Made by a program: the position numbers and the translations under genes. A DNA stretch of 6,447 bases, from NCBI GenBank assembly GCA_035500455.1, contig DATJXG010000025.1:1-6447 (forward strand). Direction: 5' to 3'. The DNA comes from DATJXG01 sp035500455 (lineage in GTDB: Bacteria > Acidobacteriota > Terriglobia > Terriglobales > Acidobacteriaceae). Shown here one piece after another: positions 5,360-6,447 of this stretch. Positions within the stretch are counted from its first letter, which is position 1. Every line of letters begins with the position of its first letter. The notes below the pieces were generated by a model that saw only the letters and a program-made list of their open reading frames with translations, did no database searches and was not told the origin of the DNA.

Positions 5360-5449
5360 TTGTCATTCCCAGGAGCGAATGCGACGAGGAATTCGCGACT
5401 GGCCGTGGACGAAGAAACTGAAGATTCCTCGCTTCGCTCGGAATGACAA
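5360..5449. repeat. 90 bp inverted-repeat (MITE/REP-like) element upstream of the oxidoreductase
   Basis: The left end TTGTCATTCC...GAGCGAA...CGAGGAAT (5360-5392) is the imperfect reverse complement of the right end ATTCCTCGCTTCGCTCGGAATGACAA (5424-5449, given here only in outline: ATTCCTCGC...GGAATGACAA). The loop is about 30 bases. It shares the TTGTCATYCC terminus with copies A and B but not their interior. It lies 50 bases before the oxidoreductase start and would fold in its leader. Confidence 0.7.
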
Positions 5450-5462
5450 TGCGTAAGGGAAG

Positions 5463-5482
5463 GCTAGCAGCCAGAAGCTAGC
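5463..5482 (+). repeat. Short GCTAGC direct repeat before the oxidoreductase
   Basis: GCTAGC occurs at 5463-5468 and 5477-5482, separated by AGCCAGAA, within a low-complexity AGC/AGAAGC stretch. The second copy ends 17 bases before the ATG at 5500 and supplies the in-frame TAG (5479-5481) that limits the gene upstream. Significance is unclear. Confidence 0.3.
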
Positions 5483-5499
5483 GACAAGAGCCAAAACCC

Positions 5500-6447
5500 A
5501 TGCCCTCAAAATACGACATCATCGTCATCGGTGGAGGCCACAACGGCCTCACCAACGCCGCCTATCTGGCCCGCGCCGGCAAGAAAGTTCTGGTGCTTGA
5601 GCGCCGCCACGTGCTGGGCGGAGCCGCCGTCACCGAAGAAGTCTTTCCCGGGTTCAAATTTTCGGTGTGCTCCTACGTGGTCTCGTTGCTGCGGCCGGAA
5701 ATTATTCGCGACCTCGACCTCCCGCGCCACGGCCTGGAAATCCTCCCGCTTGACGGCACGTTCACGCCCATGCCTAGTGGCGACTACCTCTGGCGCGTGA
5801 ACGACCACGGCAAGACTCACCGCGAGATCGCCCGCCACTCCAAGCTCGACGCCGAGGCCTACGACGAATTCGGCAAGGCCATGCAGGCCATGTGCCGCTT
5901 CGTAAAGCCGATTCTGAGCATGGTCCCGCCCGACCCCACCACGCTGAATCCCAAAGAGCTGATGAAGCTGCTCTTCCTGGGACGACGTTTTCAGGGGTTA
6001 ACGAGCGAAGACAAATATAACCAGGTGCAGCTCATGACCATGAGCGCCATCGATTTTCTCGATCAATGGTTCGAGACCGATGTGCTCAAGGCGACGATGT
6101 CTGCGTCGGGCATCATCGGCACTTTCCTGGGTGTTCGTTCTCCGGGAACGGCCTACGTGCTTCTGCATCACTACATGGGAGAAATCGACGGCGCTTTCCG
6201 CTCCTGGGGATTCGCGCGCGGCGGCACCGGCGCCATCTCCAACGCCATCGGCGACGCGGCCCGCGAAGCCGGCGTGGAAATCCGCACCAAGGCCGGTATC
6301 GCGAAAATTCTGGTGAAGAATGGCAAGGCCACTGGCGTAGTTCTCAGCAACGGCGACGAAGTATACGCCGACGTAGTTTCCTCCAGCGTCGATCCTCGAC
6401 TTACTTTTACCAAATTCATCGAAAAAGAAAATCTCCCCGGCGACTTC
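5500..6447 (+). CDS. FAD-dependent oxidoreductase, PYROXD2/phytoene-desaturase-like (3' end outside window)
   Basis: The first 316 codons are present and the frame is open to the last base, so the C-terminus is missing. The N-terminus is a Rossmann dinucleotide-binding fold with GGGHNG (11-16, GxGxxG), E34 in VLVLERR for the ADP ribose, and GGAAVTEE (40-47). Then come PGFKFSVCSYVVSLLRPE (50-67), SPGTAYVLLHH (214-224) and the WGFARGGTGAISNAI stretch (236-250). These match my memory of PYROXD2-type proteins of the amine-oxidase/CrtI superfamily better than true carotenoid desaturases. Such proteins are expected to oxidise a substrate with FAD; the bacterial substrate is not known. ATG 5500 is the only start: an in-frame TAG lies at 5479-5481 with no other initiator between. 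The Shine-Dalgarno is weak (AAGAG, 9 bases away). It is divergent from the GcvT-like gene across the repeat island. Confidence 0.87.
   Translation, partial: MPSKYDIIVIGGGHNGLTNAAYLARAGKKVLVLERRHVLGGAAVTEEVFPGFKFSVCSYVVSLLRPEIIRDLDLPRHGLEILPLDGTFTPMPSGDYLWRVNDHGKTHREIARHSKLDAEAYDEFGKAMQAMCRFVKPILSMVPPDPTTLNPKELMKLLFLGRRFQGLTSEDKYNQVQLMTMSAIDFLDQWFETDVLKATMSASGIIGTFLGVRSPGTAYVLLHHYMGEIDGAFRSWGFARGGTGAISNAIGDAAREAGVEIRTKAGIAKILVKNGKATGVVLSNGDEVYADVVSSSVDPRLTFTKFIEKENLPGDF

Overview
The window is high-GC bacterial DNA. It most resembles an acidobacterium of the Terriglobia type. That placement is an inference from three things: protein style, a ClpC-N-like protein with a C-terminal cysteine cluster, and intergenic repeats that begin TGTCATCC and translate as HPERSEG-like strings. 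No rRNA or marker gene is present to confirm it.

Layout: (1) 56-901 (+) encodes a stand-alone double Clp-N-domain protein with a CxxC...CxxC tail and no ATPase. A nested inverted repeat follows at 912-959. (2) 1053-2537 (+) encodes a 12-helix-type APC-superfamily amino acid permease with a GTG start, or an internal ATG at 1137. (3) 2610-3806 (-), convergent with the permease, encodes a GcvT-like, folate-binding aminomethyltransferase-family protein. It starts at TTG behind a strong Shine-Dalgarno sequence, and a good sigma70-type promoter lies about 105 bases upstream. (4) 3858-5482 is a 1.6 kb repeat-rich island. It holds three copies (A, B, C) of a 190-205 bp element with about 42 bp imperfect terminal inverted repeats. 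A small GIY-YIG nuclease gene (4528-4863) sits between B and C, with its stop codon touching C. The island also holds a 15 bp terminus-to-terminus remnant, a solo HPERSEG-type repeat, and an unrelated-interior 90 bp inverted repeat that shares the TTGTCATYCC ends. (5) 5500 to the window end (+) encodes a FAD-dependent oxidoreductase of the PYROXD2/phytoene-desaturase-like family. It is cut by the window edge.

Functionally, the GcvT-like protein and the FAD oxidoreductase are divergent neighbours separated only by the repeat island. Together with the amino acid permease they suggest uptake and oxidative or one-carbon metabolism of an amino acid or methylated amine, but the substrate cannot be read from sequence. 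The most interesting system is the island itself. A structured, terminally inverted repeat family packed around a GIY-YIG nuclease gene could be the GIY-YIG counterpart of the REP/RAYT arrangement. The architecture is directly visible; the mobilisation role is a hypothesis.
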